64,000 nucleotides of DNA, taken from positions 57,968 through 121,967 of the forward strand of contig NZ_MIJB01000023.1 in assembly GCF_002174305.1 (NCBI RefSeq). The letters run 5' to 3'. This DNA is from Aeromicrobium sp. PE09-221 (GTDB taxonomy: Bacteria > Actinomycetota > Actinomycetes > Propionibacteriales > Nocardioidaceae). This document shows positions 45,220-53,355 of the stretch, piece after piece. Made by a program: the position numbers and the translations under genes. The notes beneath the pieces were generated by a model, which was not told the origin of the DNA, made no database searches, and was given only the letters and a program-made list of their open reading frames with translations. How positions within the stretch are numbered: position 1 is the stretch's first letter; each line of letters starts with the position of its first letter.

Positions 45220-45261
45220 AAACGGACCCTTGTAGCTGATCTTGCACGAGAAGGTCCGTTT
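45220..45261 (-). terminator. Hairpin between the exporter gene and tadA
   Basis: aaacggaccctt (45220-45231) pairs with aaggtccgttt (45251-45261) with one bulged base. On the minus strand the hairpin is followed by TTTTCTC, a fair U-run. It ends the TauE/SafE transcript but lies only 23 bases before the tadA start, so it could also attenuate tad expression. Confidence 0.65.
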
Positions 45262-45331
45262 CTGGAAGGCTCCGTCGTCAGAATGTGGACAACACCGACC
45301 TGTATCAGGTCGAGGGCCGACAGAGACGGGA

Positions 45332-46099
45332 TCAGGTCCAGAGCGTGATCGCAGCGACGATGCCCGCAGCCACAACACCCGCCCGCAGCGGCGACGCCGG
45401 CATCCGCCGGGCGATCCGTGCACCGACATATCCACCGAAGATGGAGCTGACGGCGAGCAGGGCCACCACCGTCCAGTCGATATCGGCCACCACCACGAAG
45501 ACCGCGCCGGCCACGACATTGGACGCCATGACCGATGTCGTCCGCAATGCCCCGATGATCCGCAGGTCGATATCCAGCCCGAGAGCGAGGACCGCGATCA
45601 TCATGACCCCGGCCCCCGCACCGAAGTAGCCTCCATAGACACCCGTCAGCACCACGAACGCGGTGGTCAGCGGCGAGAGCCGAACCCGCGCGGATCGATC
45701 CTCCCCCTCGGGATGGCGCGCCGCGAGCCAACGGGAGATCCGCGGCTGCACTCCCACCAATAGGCAGGTGCCCAGGATCAGCCACGGCGCCACCCATTCG
45801 AAGACGCTGGACGGCAGGCCGAGCAATAGCGCGGCGCCGATACTCCCGGCCAACCCGGTCAGGACGACCACCCGCACCGCCAGACCGCGCACCTGGCGCA
45901 ACTCCTGGCGATATCCGAGCACCCCGCCCGCCCCCGCAGGGATCAGACCGATCGTGTTGGTCGTGTTCGCGACCACGGGCGGGAGTCCCACCGCGAGCAG
46001 GATCGGGAAGCTCAGCAGCGACGCGACGCCGACCGACGAGCTGAGGATGCCCGCACCGAAGCCGGCCGCGAGGACGAGCACGATCTCGGCGACATCCAT
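45332..46099 (-). CDS. TauE/SafE family sulfite/anion exporter
   Basis: A 255-residue membrane protein with about eight segments. The duplicated family motif is seen as GFGAGILSSSVGVASLLSFPILLAVGLPPVVANTTNTIG and GVYGGYFGAGAGVMMIAVLALGLDIDLRIIGALRTTSVMASNVVAG. Family members export sulfite, sulfoacetate or other small organic anions. GGAGG lies five bases before the ATG. A palindrome shared with the FadR-type regulator promoter lies 22 bases upstream, so it is probably in that regulon. Confidence 0.86.
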   Translation of the reverse strand: MDVAEIVLVLAAGFGAGILSSSVGVASLLSFPILLAVGLPPVVANTTNTIGLIPAGAGGVLGYRQELRQVRGLAVRVVVLTGLAGSIGAALLLGLPSSVFEWVAPWLILGTCLLVGVQPRISRWLAARHPEGEDRSARVRLSPLTTAFVVLTGVYGGYFGAGAGVMMIAVLALGLDIDLRIIGALRTTSVMASNVVAGAVFVVVADIDWTVVALLAVSSIFGGYVGARIARRMPASPLRAGVVAAGIVAAITLWT

Positions 46100-46121
46100 C
46101 GGGCCCTCCTCGGACGACTAT

Positions 46122-46132
46122 TGGCTAGGCCA
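46122..46132. promoter_or_regulatory. FadR/GntR-type operator, exporter promoter
   Basis: TGGCTAGGCCA, a TGGC-n3-GCCA palindrome. On the minus strand the surrounding AGTGGCCTAGCCA is identical over 13 bases to the site at 46851-46867. It lies in the promoter region of the TauE/SafE gene. Confidence 0.6.
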
Positions 46133-46197
46133 CTGAACCGCCGGGAAGACCCCGCGCGGACGACCCGCGGTCAGCACGAGCCCGACCGACGATGGAC

Positions 46198-46815
46198 TCA
46201 GTCGAGCATGCCCTGGCACGCGACCGCAGCGGCCGTCGGGTCACCCGCAATGATCGCTTCGGCGACCGCGTCGAGAGTCCGCAACAGCTCCGGCGACATC
46301 GGCGGAGCAGGGGCCTGTTCGCTCATCATGTCATCTAACTCCGCCAGCAAAGGGGCATCGGCGAGCTTGCGGATGCTCCGCATCGTGTGCTCGAAGGAAC
46401 GCGGCCGACCGTCGTCAGCCAACATCGCCAACCGCAGTGAGGACTGCGGATTGACCGCCGCAGCTCTTGCCATTCCGGCAAGAATCGCCTCCCGTGCGAC
46501 CACCACTTCGCGCACCGGCCGCCCCTCCAGCCGCACCCCGCCCCCTGCGTCGGAGCTGGAGGGCGCAGGATCGCGCACCATCGCCCCCACCCCGTGACGG
46601 ACCTCGACGCGGCCCCGGGTCTCCAACGCCGCAAGCGCCTGCGAGACCGTCGCGCGGCTGACTCCGAGCTCCTGCGCGAGCTGACGCTCCGGCGGAAGCC
46701 GGTCGCCACCGACCAGGCCTTGGGCCTCGATGAAGTCGGAGATATGGGCCGCCAGGCTCTCGTACAGGCGCTCACGGCGTACCGGCGAGAGGCGGTTGAC
46801 GGGGTTCTTTGCCAC
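46198..46815 (-). CDS. GntR/FadR-family transcription regulator
   Basis: A 205-residue regulator. The N-terminal GntR winged helix reads DFIEAQGLVGGDRLPPERQLAQELGVSRATVSQALAALETRGRVEVRHGVGAMV, followed by an FCD-like helical ligand domain, somewhat short. It is divergent from the MatC-like carrier and upstream of the exporter. FadR-type proteins bind TGG-n5-CCA palindromes, and both flanking promoters have TGGC-n3-GCCA sites. The ligand is probably the transported dicarboxylate. The start is GTG with a TATGAT box six bases upstream. Confidence 0.87.
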   Translation of the reverse strand: MAKNPVNRLSPVRRERLYESLAAHISDFIEAQGLVGGDRLPPERQLAQELGVSRATVSQALAALETRGRVEVRHGVGAMVRDPAPSSSDAGGGVRLEGRPVREVVVAREAILAGMARAAAVNPQSSLRLAMLADDGRPRSFEHTMRSIRKLADAPLLAELDDMMSEQAPAPPMSPELLRTLDAVAEAIIAGDPTAAAVACQGMLD

Positions 46816-46821
46816 GGTCTC

Positions 46822-46827
46822 ATCATA
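46822..46827 (-). promoter_or_regulatory. -10 box (TATGAT) for the FadR-type regulator
   Basis: TATGAT, six bases, then the GTG at 46815 on the minus strand. The operator at 46851-46867 begins 23 bases upstream, covering the -35 region. Confidence 0.5.
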
Positions 46828-46850
46828 GATACCTCGGTGGCCGAGTTGCC

Positions 46851-46867
46851 AAGTGGCCTAGCCACTT
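46851..46867. promoter_or_regulatory. 17-bp palindromic operator between fadR-type and matC-like genes
   Basis: aagtggcctagccactt is a perfect palindrome around a central three-base spacer. It lies in the 128-base gap between the divergent genes and would control both. The inner TGGCCTAGCCA is repeated at the exporter promoter. Confidence 0.7.
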
Positions 46868-46943
46868 GCCATAGTAGACGCCGTTCGTCATATGACCTCG
46901 GTCACACGAACCCATCCGACCCCGACCCTCTGAGAGAAATTCC

Positions 46944-48299
46944 ATGTCTCACGCACTCATTGCGTTGACGGTTCTCGCCATCGTCTTCCTGGTCGCGACG
47001 ATCCGCGGCGTCAATATGGGCGCCTTGGCGCTCGTGGCCTCTTTCGTCGTCGGCCTCAGCGTCTACGGCTCCACGACGGACGATGTGCTGGCCGGCTTCC
47101 CCGCCGACCTCTTCGTCATCCTCGTCGGCGTCACCTATCTCTTCGCCCTGGCCAAGAACAACGGCACCGTCGACTGGCTGGTGCACGGCGCCGTCCGCGC
47201 GGTCGGCGGGCGGGTCGCCCTCGTCCCCTGGGCCATGTTCGCCGTCTGCGCACTCGTCACCGCGATCGGCGCCGTCAGTCCGGCCGCGGTCGCCATCGTG
47301 GCTCCCGTGGCGATGGGCTTCGCGCTCCGCTACGAGATCCATCCGGTCATGATGGGCATGATGGTCGTGCAGGGCGCGACGGCCGGCAGCTTCTCCCCCA
47401 TCGGCATCTTCGGCTCCATCACCAATGGCGTGGTCGACTCCAACGGACTGCCCGGCAGCCCTGCCTTCCTGTTCGTCGTGACCTTCCTCGCCGCGACACT
47501 GATCGCCGTGATCACCTACCTGGCCTTCGGCGGGCGCGAACTCGTCGCCCGGGGCCGTGAGCAGGCCACGGTGAACGCGATGGGCGCCGAGGCGGAGGCC
47601 GCCAGCCACGAGGCGACCCGTCCCGGTCCGTCCGGAACACCGCATTCGGCGGTCGAGGCGGGTCGCAGCGTCGCCTCCGACGAACCGGCCGAGGTCGACT
47701 ACCGACTCAACCCGCAGCGGATCGTCACCCTCCTCGGCCTCGTCGCGCTCATGGTGGGCGCCCTCGGCTTCGACCTCGATGTCGGCTTCACAGCGCTGAC
47801 CATCGCGGTCGTCCTGACCCTCGTCTACCCGAAGTCGGCCAAGGGCGCGGTCGAGAAGATCAGCTGGGGCACCGTGCTGCTGATCGGCGGCATCGTCACC
47901 TACGTGACGCTACTGCAGAACCAGGGCGTCGTGGACTGGCTCGGCGACCGCGTCGCCGATGTCGGCAGTCCCCTGGTCGCCGCGTTGCTCATCTGCCTGA
48001 TCGGCGCCGTGGTCTCGGCCTTCGCCTCGACCACCGGCATCATCGGCGCGCTCATCCCCCTGGCCGTGCCCTTCCTCCTCACCGACCAGGTCAATGCGAT
48101 CGCCTTGATCGCCGCCCTGGGCATCGCCAGCTCGGTCGTGGACTGCAGTCCGTTCTCCACCAATGGCGCACTCGTGGTGGCCAATGCCGAGCCACGCGAT
48201 CGCGACATGGTGTTCAAACGCTTGATGCAATGGGGCATGTCTATCGTCGTCGTCGCTCCGGTGGTCGCCTGGGCGGTGCTGGTCCTGCCCACCGCCTAG
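46944..48299 (+). CDS. MatC-like SLC13-family dicarboxylate carrier
   Basis: A 451-residue membrane carrier with about 12 segments. The N-terminal half matches the MatC_N family: NMGALALVASFVVGL, AGFPADLFVILVGVTYLFALAKNNGTVDWLVHGAVRAVGGRVALVPW, AIGAVSPAAVAIVAPVAMGFALRY and ATAGSFSPIGIFGSITNGVV. A ~60-residue hydrophilic loop splits the halves. Founding members import malonate, but no malonyl-CoA synthetase or decarboxylase gene lies here, so the substrate is open. GAGAGAAA precedes the ATG. Confidence 0.88.
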   Translation: MSHALIALTVLAIVFLVATIRGVNMGALALVASFVVGLSVYGSTTDDVLAGFPADLFVILVGVTYLFALAKNNGTVDWLVHGAVRAVGGRVALVPWAMFAVCALVTAIGAVSPAAVAIVAPVAMGFALRYEIHPVMMGMMVVQGATAGSFSPIGIFGSITNGVVDSNGLPGSPAFLFVVTFLAATLIAVITYLAFGGRELVARGREQATVNAMGAEAEAASHEATRPGPSGTPHSAVEAGRSVASDEPAEVDYRLNPQRIVTLLGLVALMVGALGFDLDVGFTALTIAVVLTLVYPKSAKGAVEKISWGTVLLIGGIVTYVTLLQNQGVVDWLGDRVADVGSPLVAALLICLIGAVVSAFASTTGIIGALIPLAVPFLLTDQVNAIALIAALGIASSVVDCSPFSTNGALVVANAEPRDRDMVFKRLMQWGMSIVVVAPVVAWAVLVLPTA

Positions 48300-48366
48300 C
48301 GCGGCCCAGACCGGGTGGTCGTCGCCCACTGCCACCGATGCCCTGACGTGAGTCGTCGCCACCCGG

Positions 48367-48372
48367 TAGGTT
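48367..48372 (+). promoter_or_regulatory. -10 box (TAGGTT) for pspA
   Basis: TAGGTT lies 30 bases before the pspA ATG; AAGGAG (48391-48396) is a good ribosome-binding site. Unlike many neighbours this gene has a normal leader. Confidence 0.45.
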
Positions 48373-48402
48373 CGGACCATCGTCCAGATGAAGGAGTGAC
48401 CG

Positions 48403-49182
48403 ATGGCTCAGAAGCAGTCCATCCTCGGCCGGGTCGCCCAATTGACCCGCGCCAACATCAACGCGCTGATCGACCGGGCCGAGGACCCCGAGAAGATGCT
48501 GGATCAGATGATCCGCGATTACACGAACTCGATCGCGGAGGCCGAGAAGGCCGTCGCGGAGACCATCGGCAACCTGCGTCTCGCCGAGGCCGATCATGCT
48601 GAGGACGTCCGGGATGCCAAGGACTGGGGCGCCAAGGCTCTCGCCGCATCGCAGAAGGCCGACGCGCTGCGCTCCAACGGCCAGGACGGCGAGGCCGCCC
48701 GCTTCGACAATCTCGCCAAGGTCGCGCTCGGCAAGCAGATCCAGCACGAGAACGAGGCCAAGCAGGCGGCTCCGATGATCGAGTCGCAGAACGAGGTCGT
48801 CGAGAAGCTCAAGACCGGACTCGTGCAGATGCGCGGCAAGCTGGGCGAGCTGCAGGTCAAGCGCGACGAACTGGTCGCCCGCCAGAAGACGGCCCAGGCG
48901 CAGGCACGCGTGCAGTCCGCGGTCCAATCGATCGACATCCTCGATCCCACCAGCGAGCTGTCGCGATTCGAGGACAAGGTACGCCGGGTCGAGGCCCAGG
49001 TGGCGGGACAGGCCGAGCTCGCGGCCTCGAGCATCGATGCCCAGTTCGAGGAGCTCGAGCTGGACAGCACACAGCTCGAGGTCGAGGCACGCCTGGCCGA
49101 GCTCAAGCAGCTCGGCACCGGGTCCAGCGCACCGCAGGGATCCCTCACCGGCCAGCCGGACGAGACGGAGAACCCCGCATGA
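48403..49182 (+). CDS. pspA: PspA/IM30-family membrane stress protein
   Basis: A 259-residue coiled-coil protein. It begins SILGRVAQLTRANINALIDRAEDPEKMLDQMIRDYTNSIAEAEKAVAETIGNLR, the PspA amphipathic helix and hairpin region, with helical heptads to ~225 and a flexible tail. PspA oligomers coat and stabilise the cytoplasmic membrane under stress. The stop overlaps the start of the DUF2505 gene by four bases. No PspBC or ClgR gene is adjacent. Confidence 0.92.
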   Translation: MAQKQSILGRVAQLTRANINALIDRAEDPEKMLDQMIRDYTNSIAEAEKAVAETIGNLRLAEADHAEDVRDAKDWGAKALAASQKADALRSNGQDGEAARFDNLAKVALGKQIQHENEAKQAAPMIESQNEVVEKLKTGLVQMRGKLGELQVKRDELVARQKTAQAQARVQSAVQSIDILDPTSELSRFEDKVRRVEAQVAGQAELAASSIDAQFEELELDSTQLEVEARLAELKQLGTGSSAPQGSLTGQPDETENPA

Positions 49183-49664
49183 AGCTGACCGAGAGCTACA
49201 CCTATCCCGCTGCCACCGAAGACGTCTACGCGCTGATCACCGACGCCTCGTTCCGCGAATCCGGTTGCGAGGCCCAAGGCTCCACCGACTACGACGTGAA
49301 CGTCGTCGCCGACGGCGGCGGCCACACCGTCACGATCAAGCGCACCATGCCGGCCGATGACATGCCAGAGTTCGTCAAGAAGCTGACCGGCAACTCGGTC
49401 AAGGTAGTACAGACCGAGAAGTGGAGCCCAGCGGACTCAGCCGGCGGGCGTACCGCCGATGTGAAGGTCGAGATCCTCGGTCAGCCCGCCCAGATGAAGG
49501 GCACCGCGAGCCTCAACGGCAGCGGGGACGCCACCGAGTTCGTGGTCGACGGCGATGTGAAGGTCTCCATCCCGCTCGTCGGCAAGAAGATCGAGCCCGT
49601 CGTGGCTAAGGCGATCGTCAAGGCCTTGGAGACCGACGTGGAGCTCGGCACCGCTCGGCTCTGA
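49179..49664 (+). CDS. DUF2505 protein
   Basis: A 161-residue protein of the actinobacterial DUF2505 family, with a SRPBCC-like helix-grip appearance: MKLTESYTYPAATEDVYALITDASFRESGC at the start and VDGDVKVSIPLVGKKIEPVVAKAIVKALETD at the end. Such folds bind lipids or other hydrophobic ligands, which would suit coupling to pspA, but no function is known. ATGA overlap with pspA. Confidence 0.85.
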   Translation: MKLTESYTYPAATEDVYALITDASFRESGCEAQGSTDYDVNVVADGGGHTVTIKRTMPADDMPEFVKKLTGNSVKVVQTEKWSPADSAGGRTADVKVEILGQPAQMKGTASLNGSGDATEFVVDGDVKVSIPLVGKKIEPVVAKAIVKALETDVELGTARL

Positions 49665-49700
49665 CGGGGTCCTTCCGGTCGGCCGCCGGATGACCTCCAT

Positions 49701-49734
49701 GGCGTGTCACGCGACCCCCTCCGCGTGGCACGCC
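49701..49734. terminator. Bidirectional terminator between DUF2505 and thiL genes
   Basis: ggcgtgtcacgcg (49701-49713) pairs with cgcgtggcacgcc (49722-49734), 12 of 13 positions, around an eight-base loop. It lies between convergent genes. Confidence 0.7.
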
Positions 49735-49757
49735 ACCCTCATGTCCGGCACCTGGAT

Positions 49758-50708
49758 TCAGGCGAAGTGGCGATGCCCCGTCGAGCCGGCGTAGGTCTCG
49801 CCGTTGACGGTCACGCCCTCACCTTCGAAGGCAGCGCCGATGACGGTCCAACCGTCGGGGACCTCGGCATCGCCGGGGAAGGTGGCGACCAGTGCGAAGT
49901 CCTCACCTCCGCCCAGGACGAAACCGAGCGGATCGAGACCGCCCAGGGCGCTCGCCAACGTCGCCACGGCCTCGGGGATGTCGAGACATTCGGCCTGGAT
50001 GTCGATCGCCACACCGCTGGAACGCGAGATGTGATCGAGATCGGCCAGAAGGCCGTCACTCACATCGATCATCGCCGTTGCTCCGGCCGCAGATGCCGCG
50101 GGACCAGCGGCGTACGGCGGGGCAGGACGCCGATGCCCGTCGACGGCCACCTTGGGCGAACGGAAACCGCGGCTGAGCGCGGCATAGCCTGCAGCCGACA
50201 GCCCGAGAGTGCCTGCACACGCCACCACGTCACCGGCACGTGCGCCGCCTCGAGTGACCGGGCACTCGGCGTCGCCGAAGGCAGTGACCGAGATGACCAC
50301 CTGATCGGCGGCCGAGACATCTCCGCCCACCAAGTGAGCACCCACTGTGGCGCACTCGGTCTCGAAACCCAGCACCATGTCATCGGCCCATTGCGCCGGG
50401 AGATCCGCCGGAGCCGCGAAGGCCATCGTCAGGGCCGTGGCGACGCCGCCCATGGCGTTGATGTCCGACAGGTTCGCTGCCGCCGCCTTATGCCCGATGT
50501 CCAGGGCGGACGACCAGTCGCGACGGAAATGGCGGCCCTCGACGAGGATGTCGGTGCTCACCACGAAGGTCCCGTCCGCAGTCGCGACGTGTGCGGCATC
50601 GTCGCCGGGGCCCAGCAGGACGTACTCGCTCGACCCGATCGACCTCGTCACTCGGTCGATGAGTCCGAACTCCCCGATGGCGGCGATGGTCTGATCGTCG
50701 TTGCTCAC
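49758..50708 (-). CDS. thiL: Thiamine-monophosphate kinase
   Basis: Phosphorylates thiamine monophosphate to the active diphosphate. The 316-residue product has the AIRS-like fold with GPGDDAAHV near residue 33, STDILVEGRHF, NLSDINAMGG, GGDVSAADQ and the C-terminal GGEDFALVATF. It begins with GTG. Divergent from the small Lrp-type gene. Thiamine synthesis genes are not nearby. Confidence 0.94.
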   Translation of the reverse strand: MSNDDQTIAAIGEFGLIDRVTRSIGSSEYVLLGPGDDAAHVATADGTFVVSTDILVEGRHFRRDWSSALDIGHKAAAANLSDINAMGGVATALTMAFAAPADLPAQWADDMVLGFETECATVGAHLVGGDVSAADQVVISVTAFGDAECPVTRGGARAGDVVACAGTLGLSAAGYAALSRGFRSPKVAVDGHRRPAPPYAAGPAASAAGATAMIDVSDGLLADLDHISRSSGVAIDIQAECLDIPEAVATLASALGGLDPLGFVLGGGEDFALVATFPGDAEVPDGWTVIGAAFEGEGVTVNGETYAGSTGHRHFA

Positions 50709-50791
50709 AACTCGATTGTCCCAGCCGAGAGGGGCATGACTGAGCCGTTTGCGATAGCGTGTCGTGGCGGTCTCACAGGAGGGAATACCCG

Positions 50792-51028
50792 ATGGCTGTC
50801 CAGGCGTACATCCTCGTTCAGACGGAGGTCGGCAGGGCGGCGGAGGTCGCCCGCGCGATCGCCGATGTCGACGGTGTCGTCGTCGCCGACGACGTCACCG
50901 GTCCCTATGATGTGATCGCACGGATCGAAGGGCCCAGCGTCGACGAGCTCGGCGCGCTGGTGGTCTCCCACATCCAGAAGGTCCCCGGCATCACCCGGAC
51001 GCTCACGTGCCCGGTGGTGCGGATCTAG
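50792..51028 (+). CDS. Stand-alone Lrp/AsnC ligand-binding (RAM) domain protein
   Basis: A 78-residue protein made only of the Lrp/AsnC effector domain: VQAYILVQTEVGRAAEVARAIADVDGVVVADDVTGPYDVIARIEG to VSHIQKVPGITRTLTCPV. It lacks a DNA-binding domain. Such single-domain proteins form oligomers that bind amino acids or modulate full-length Lrp proteins. CAGGAGGGA precedes the ATG at 50792. It is conserved between thiL and ddl in actinobacteria. Confidence 0.88.
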   Translation: MAVQAYILVQTEVGRAAEVARAIADVDGVVVADDVTGPYDVIARIEGPSVDELGALVVSHIQKVPGITRTLTCPVVRI

Positions 51029-51037
51029 GAGCCGACC

Positions 51038-52105
51038 TCAGCGCAGGCCGGTGCTCCGGCCCAGCGCGAGCGCGAGCAGTCGCTCCACCAGTTCCGGGTA
51101 CGCGATCCCGCTGGCCTCCCAGGCCTTCGGGAACATCGAATAGGGCGTGAAACCGGGCATCGTGTTGATCTCATTGATGACCAGGCCTCCGTCCACGGAG
51201 TCGGTCAAGAAGAAGTCCACCCGCGCCAGTCCTTCTCCACCGATCGCATCGAAGGCCTGCAACGCGTACGCCCGGATCCGGTCGCGTTGTGTAGCACCGA
51301 TATCCGCGGGGATGACGTTCTGGCTGGTGCCGTCGAGGTACTTGGCCTCGAAGTCGTAGTAAGTGTGGCCGATGCTGTCGTCGACGACGATCTCGCCGAC
51401 CTCGCTCGCGATCGGCATGCCGTCGCTGTCCTGGATGACCGCACACTCCACCTCGCGCTTGCCGTGAGCGGCCGTCTCCACGATCACCTTCGGATCGAGC
51501 TTGCGGGCCCCCTCGACGGCATCGTCCAGGTGTCCCCAGTCACTCACCATCGTGACACCCGAGCTCGATCCCGCGCGCGCCGGCTTCACGAAGACCGGCA
51601 GGCCGAGGGCATGCACACGGGCGACGGTGCGCTCTCGCTTGGCATCCCACTCCCAGGGCAGGATGGTGACATAGGGCAGCTGCGGTAGCCCGGCCGCGGA
51701 GAACACGGTCTTGGTGAAGGGCTTGTCCATCGCCACGGCACTCGCGAGGACACCGGCACCGACATAAGGCACGCCCGCCATCTCCAGCATGCCCTGGATG
51801 GTGCCGTCCTCGCCCCAGGGTCCATGCAACAGCGGGAAGACGACGTCCACCTCGTGCTGCAGTCGGTCCCAGGAGAAATCGGGCCGGTCATCACGGACAT
51901 ACGGCAGAGTGCCGGAGGGGAGGTCATCCCACACACCGGTTTCCTCGACCCAGTGCCCGCTCTGGGTGATCCCTACTGGGAGCACCTCGTAGCGGGAGGA
52001 GTCGATCACCGCCATCACCTCACGGGCGGTCGAGCACGACACACCGTGCTCACTGGAACGCCCACCGAACACCACTGCCACGCGCACACGCTCTGTACCG
52101 GTCAT
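51038..52105 (-). CDS. ddl: D-alanine–D-alanine ligase
   Basis: ATP-grasp enzyme of 355 residues that makes the D-Ala-D-Ala dipeptide. VVFGGRSSEHGVSCSTA near residue 9, PLLHGPWGEDGTIQG, VFVKPARAGSSSGVTMV and the C-terminal LVINEINTMPGFTPYSMFPKAW with metal-binding Glu and Asn. The active-site Tyr-type region YYDFEAKYLDGT argues for D-Ala rather than D-lactate specificity. The ATG at 52105 is eight bases after a TAGTGT box. Convergent with the Lrp-type gene. Confidence 0.94.
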   Translation of the reverse strand: MTGTERVRVAVVFGGRSSEHGVSCSTAREVMAVIDSSRYEVLPVGITQSGHWVEETGVWDDLPSGTLPYVRDDRPDFSWDRLQHEVDVVFPLLHGPWGEDGTIQGMLEMAGVPYVGAGVLASAVAMDKPFTKTVFSAAGLPQLPYVTILPWEWDAKRERTVARVHALGLPVFVKPARAGSSSGVTMVSDWGHLDDAVEGARKLDPKVIVETAAHGKREVECAVIQDSDGMPIASEVGEIVVDDSIGHTYYDFEAKYLDGTSQNVIPADIGATQRDRIRAYALQAFDAIGGEGLARVDFFLTDSVDGGLVINEINTMPGFTPYSMFPKAWEASGIAYPELVERLLALALGRSTGLR

Positions 52106-52141
52106 CGAACAGCACACTACCCGTGTGAGGAGAATGGACCC

Positions 52142-53185
52142 ATGACGCCACGCGACCTCTCGCCCGCCTCCATCGCCGTGTCCGCAGGGCGACCCCACGC
52201 TCCAGGGGATCCGCTCAGTGCTCCCATCACTCTCGCGAGCGCGCTCGTACCGGGCGGCGACGCGGAGTACGCGCGGGCCGGCAACCCGGTATGGGCGCCG
52301 CTGGAGACCATCGTCGGTGAGCTCGAAGGCGGGGATGCGCTGGCCTTCTCCTCCGGTATCGCCGCCTCGGCGGCGGTCTTCTCCCTCGTTCCCTCCGGCG
52401 GCGTGGTCGTCGCCCCGGCGCATGGTTACTACGGGACGACCCACCAACTGCGCCAGCGCGGTGACGTGGAGCTGCGGCTCGTCGACGTGTCGGACACATC
52501 TGCCACCGTCGACGCGATGCGTGGTGCCACGCACGTGTGGCTGGAGTCGCCGACCAATCCGGCGATGGAGATCGCCGATCTGCCGACCTTGATCGCGGCC
52601 GCTCATGACGCCGGAGCCCTCGTCGCAGTCGACAACACCTTCCGGACGCCCCTGCGCGAACGTCCCTTGGAGCTCGGCGCCGATATCGTGACCCACTCGG
52701 CCTCGAAACTGCTCGCCGGACACAGCGACGTGATCCTGGGTCTCGCCATCTGCCGCGACCCGGAACTGTATGCCGCGCTGCGGTCCCATCGTCACGATCA
52801 CGGGGCCATCCCCGGGGCCCTCGAGGCCTGGTTGACGACCCGAGGGCTGCGCACGCTGGCGGTACGCCTCGACCGGGCGGAGAGCAATGCGCGCGACCTG
52901 GCCGGGCGCCTGGAGTCCAGTCCGCTCGTCGATGAGGTGCGCTATCCCGGATTCGGCACGATCGTCGGTCTGGTGCTCGATGATGATCGGCGCGCCCAAC
53001 GTGCGACGGAGTCGAGCCGTCTGGTGCGCTATGCGACGAGCCTCGGCGGCGTCGAGTCCACCTGGGAGCGTCGCCGACGCCACGTGAACGAGGCACCCAC
53101 GATTCCCGCTGGTCTCATCCGTCTCTCGGTCGGCATCGAGGATGTCGAGGACCTCTGGGCCGATATCGAGACAGCCCTCACCTGA
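52142..53185 (+). CDS. Cys/Met-metabolism PLP enzyme (cystathionine lyase/synthase-like)
   Basis: A 347-residue trans-sulfuration family enzyme. The PLP Lys lies in VTHSASKLLAGHSDVILG near residue 197, with FSSGIAASAAVFSLVPSG and WLESPTNPAMEIADL upstream. The N-terminal arm is shorter than in MetB/MetC, and YARAGNPVWAPLETIVGELEGG replaces the usual Y-x-R-x-x-NPT. This subtype is common in actinobacteria and its true reaction is not settled. GAGGAG precedes the ATG; divergent from ddl by 36 bases. Confidence 0.86.
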   Translation: MTPRDLSPASIAVSAGRPHAPGDPLSAPITLASALVPGGDAEYARAGNPVWAPLETIVGELEGGDALAFSSGIAASAAVFSLVPSGGVVVAPAHGYYGTTHQLRQRGDVELRLVDVSDTSATVDAMRGATHVWLESPTNPAMEIADLPTLIAAAHDAGALVAVDNTFRTPLRERPLELGADIVTHSASKLLAGHSDVILGLAICRDPELYAALRSHRHDHGAIPGALEAWLTTRGLRTLAVRLDRAESNARDLAGRLESSPLVDEVRYPGFGTIVGLVLDDDRRAQRATESSRLVRYATSLGGVESTWERRRRHVNEAPTIPAGLIRLSVGIEDVEDLWADIETALT

Positions 53186-53190
53186 AGGCG

Positions 53191-53355
53191 TCAGGAACGT
53201 CGCGACAGGACCGACGCGGCGAGAACGAGCAGCAGGCCCGTGATTCCCAGCGGCACCGCGAGCAGAGGATCGACGGAGTCGGTGACGAGTAGCAGGCCGC
53301 CGATCACCATGACGGCGAGGCCCAGCGCCACGCGGCCGAGCCCCAGCGGCGTCAT
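53191..53355 (-). CDS. Small two-segment membrane protein
   Basis: A 54-residue frame starting MTPLGLGRVALGLAVMVIGG and ending VLAASVLSRRS. It has two hydrophobic segments (about 6-23 and 30-48) joined by a short DSVDP loop, with positive residues at the C-terminus. Its ATG overlaps the gpsA stop by four bases (ATGA), the same coupling seen for gpsA and plsC, which supports a real gene. I do not recognise a family. Confidence 0.6.
   Translation of the reverse strand: MTPLGLGRVALGLAVMVIGGLLLVTDSVDPLLAVPLGITGLLLVLAASVLSRRS

Noticed and set aside
51038..53083. Minus-strand frame extending ddl through the PLP enzyme gene
   Set aside because: Ddl begins normally at 52105; the upstream extension is antisense to a well-supported PLP enzyme and lacks family features.
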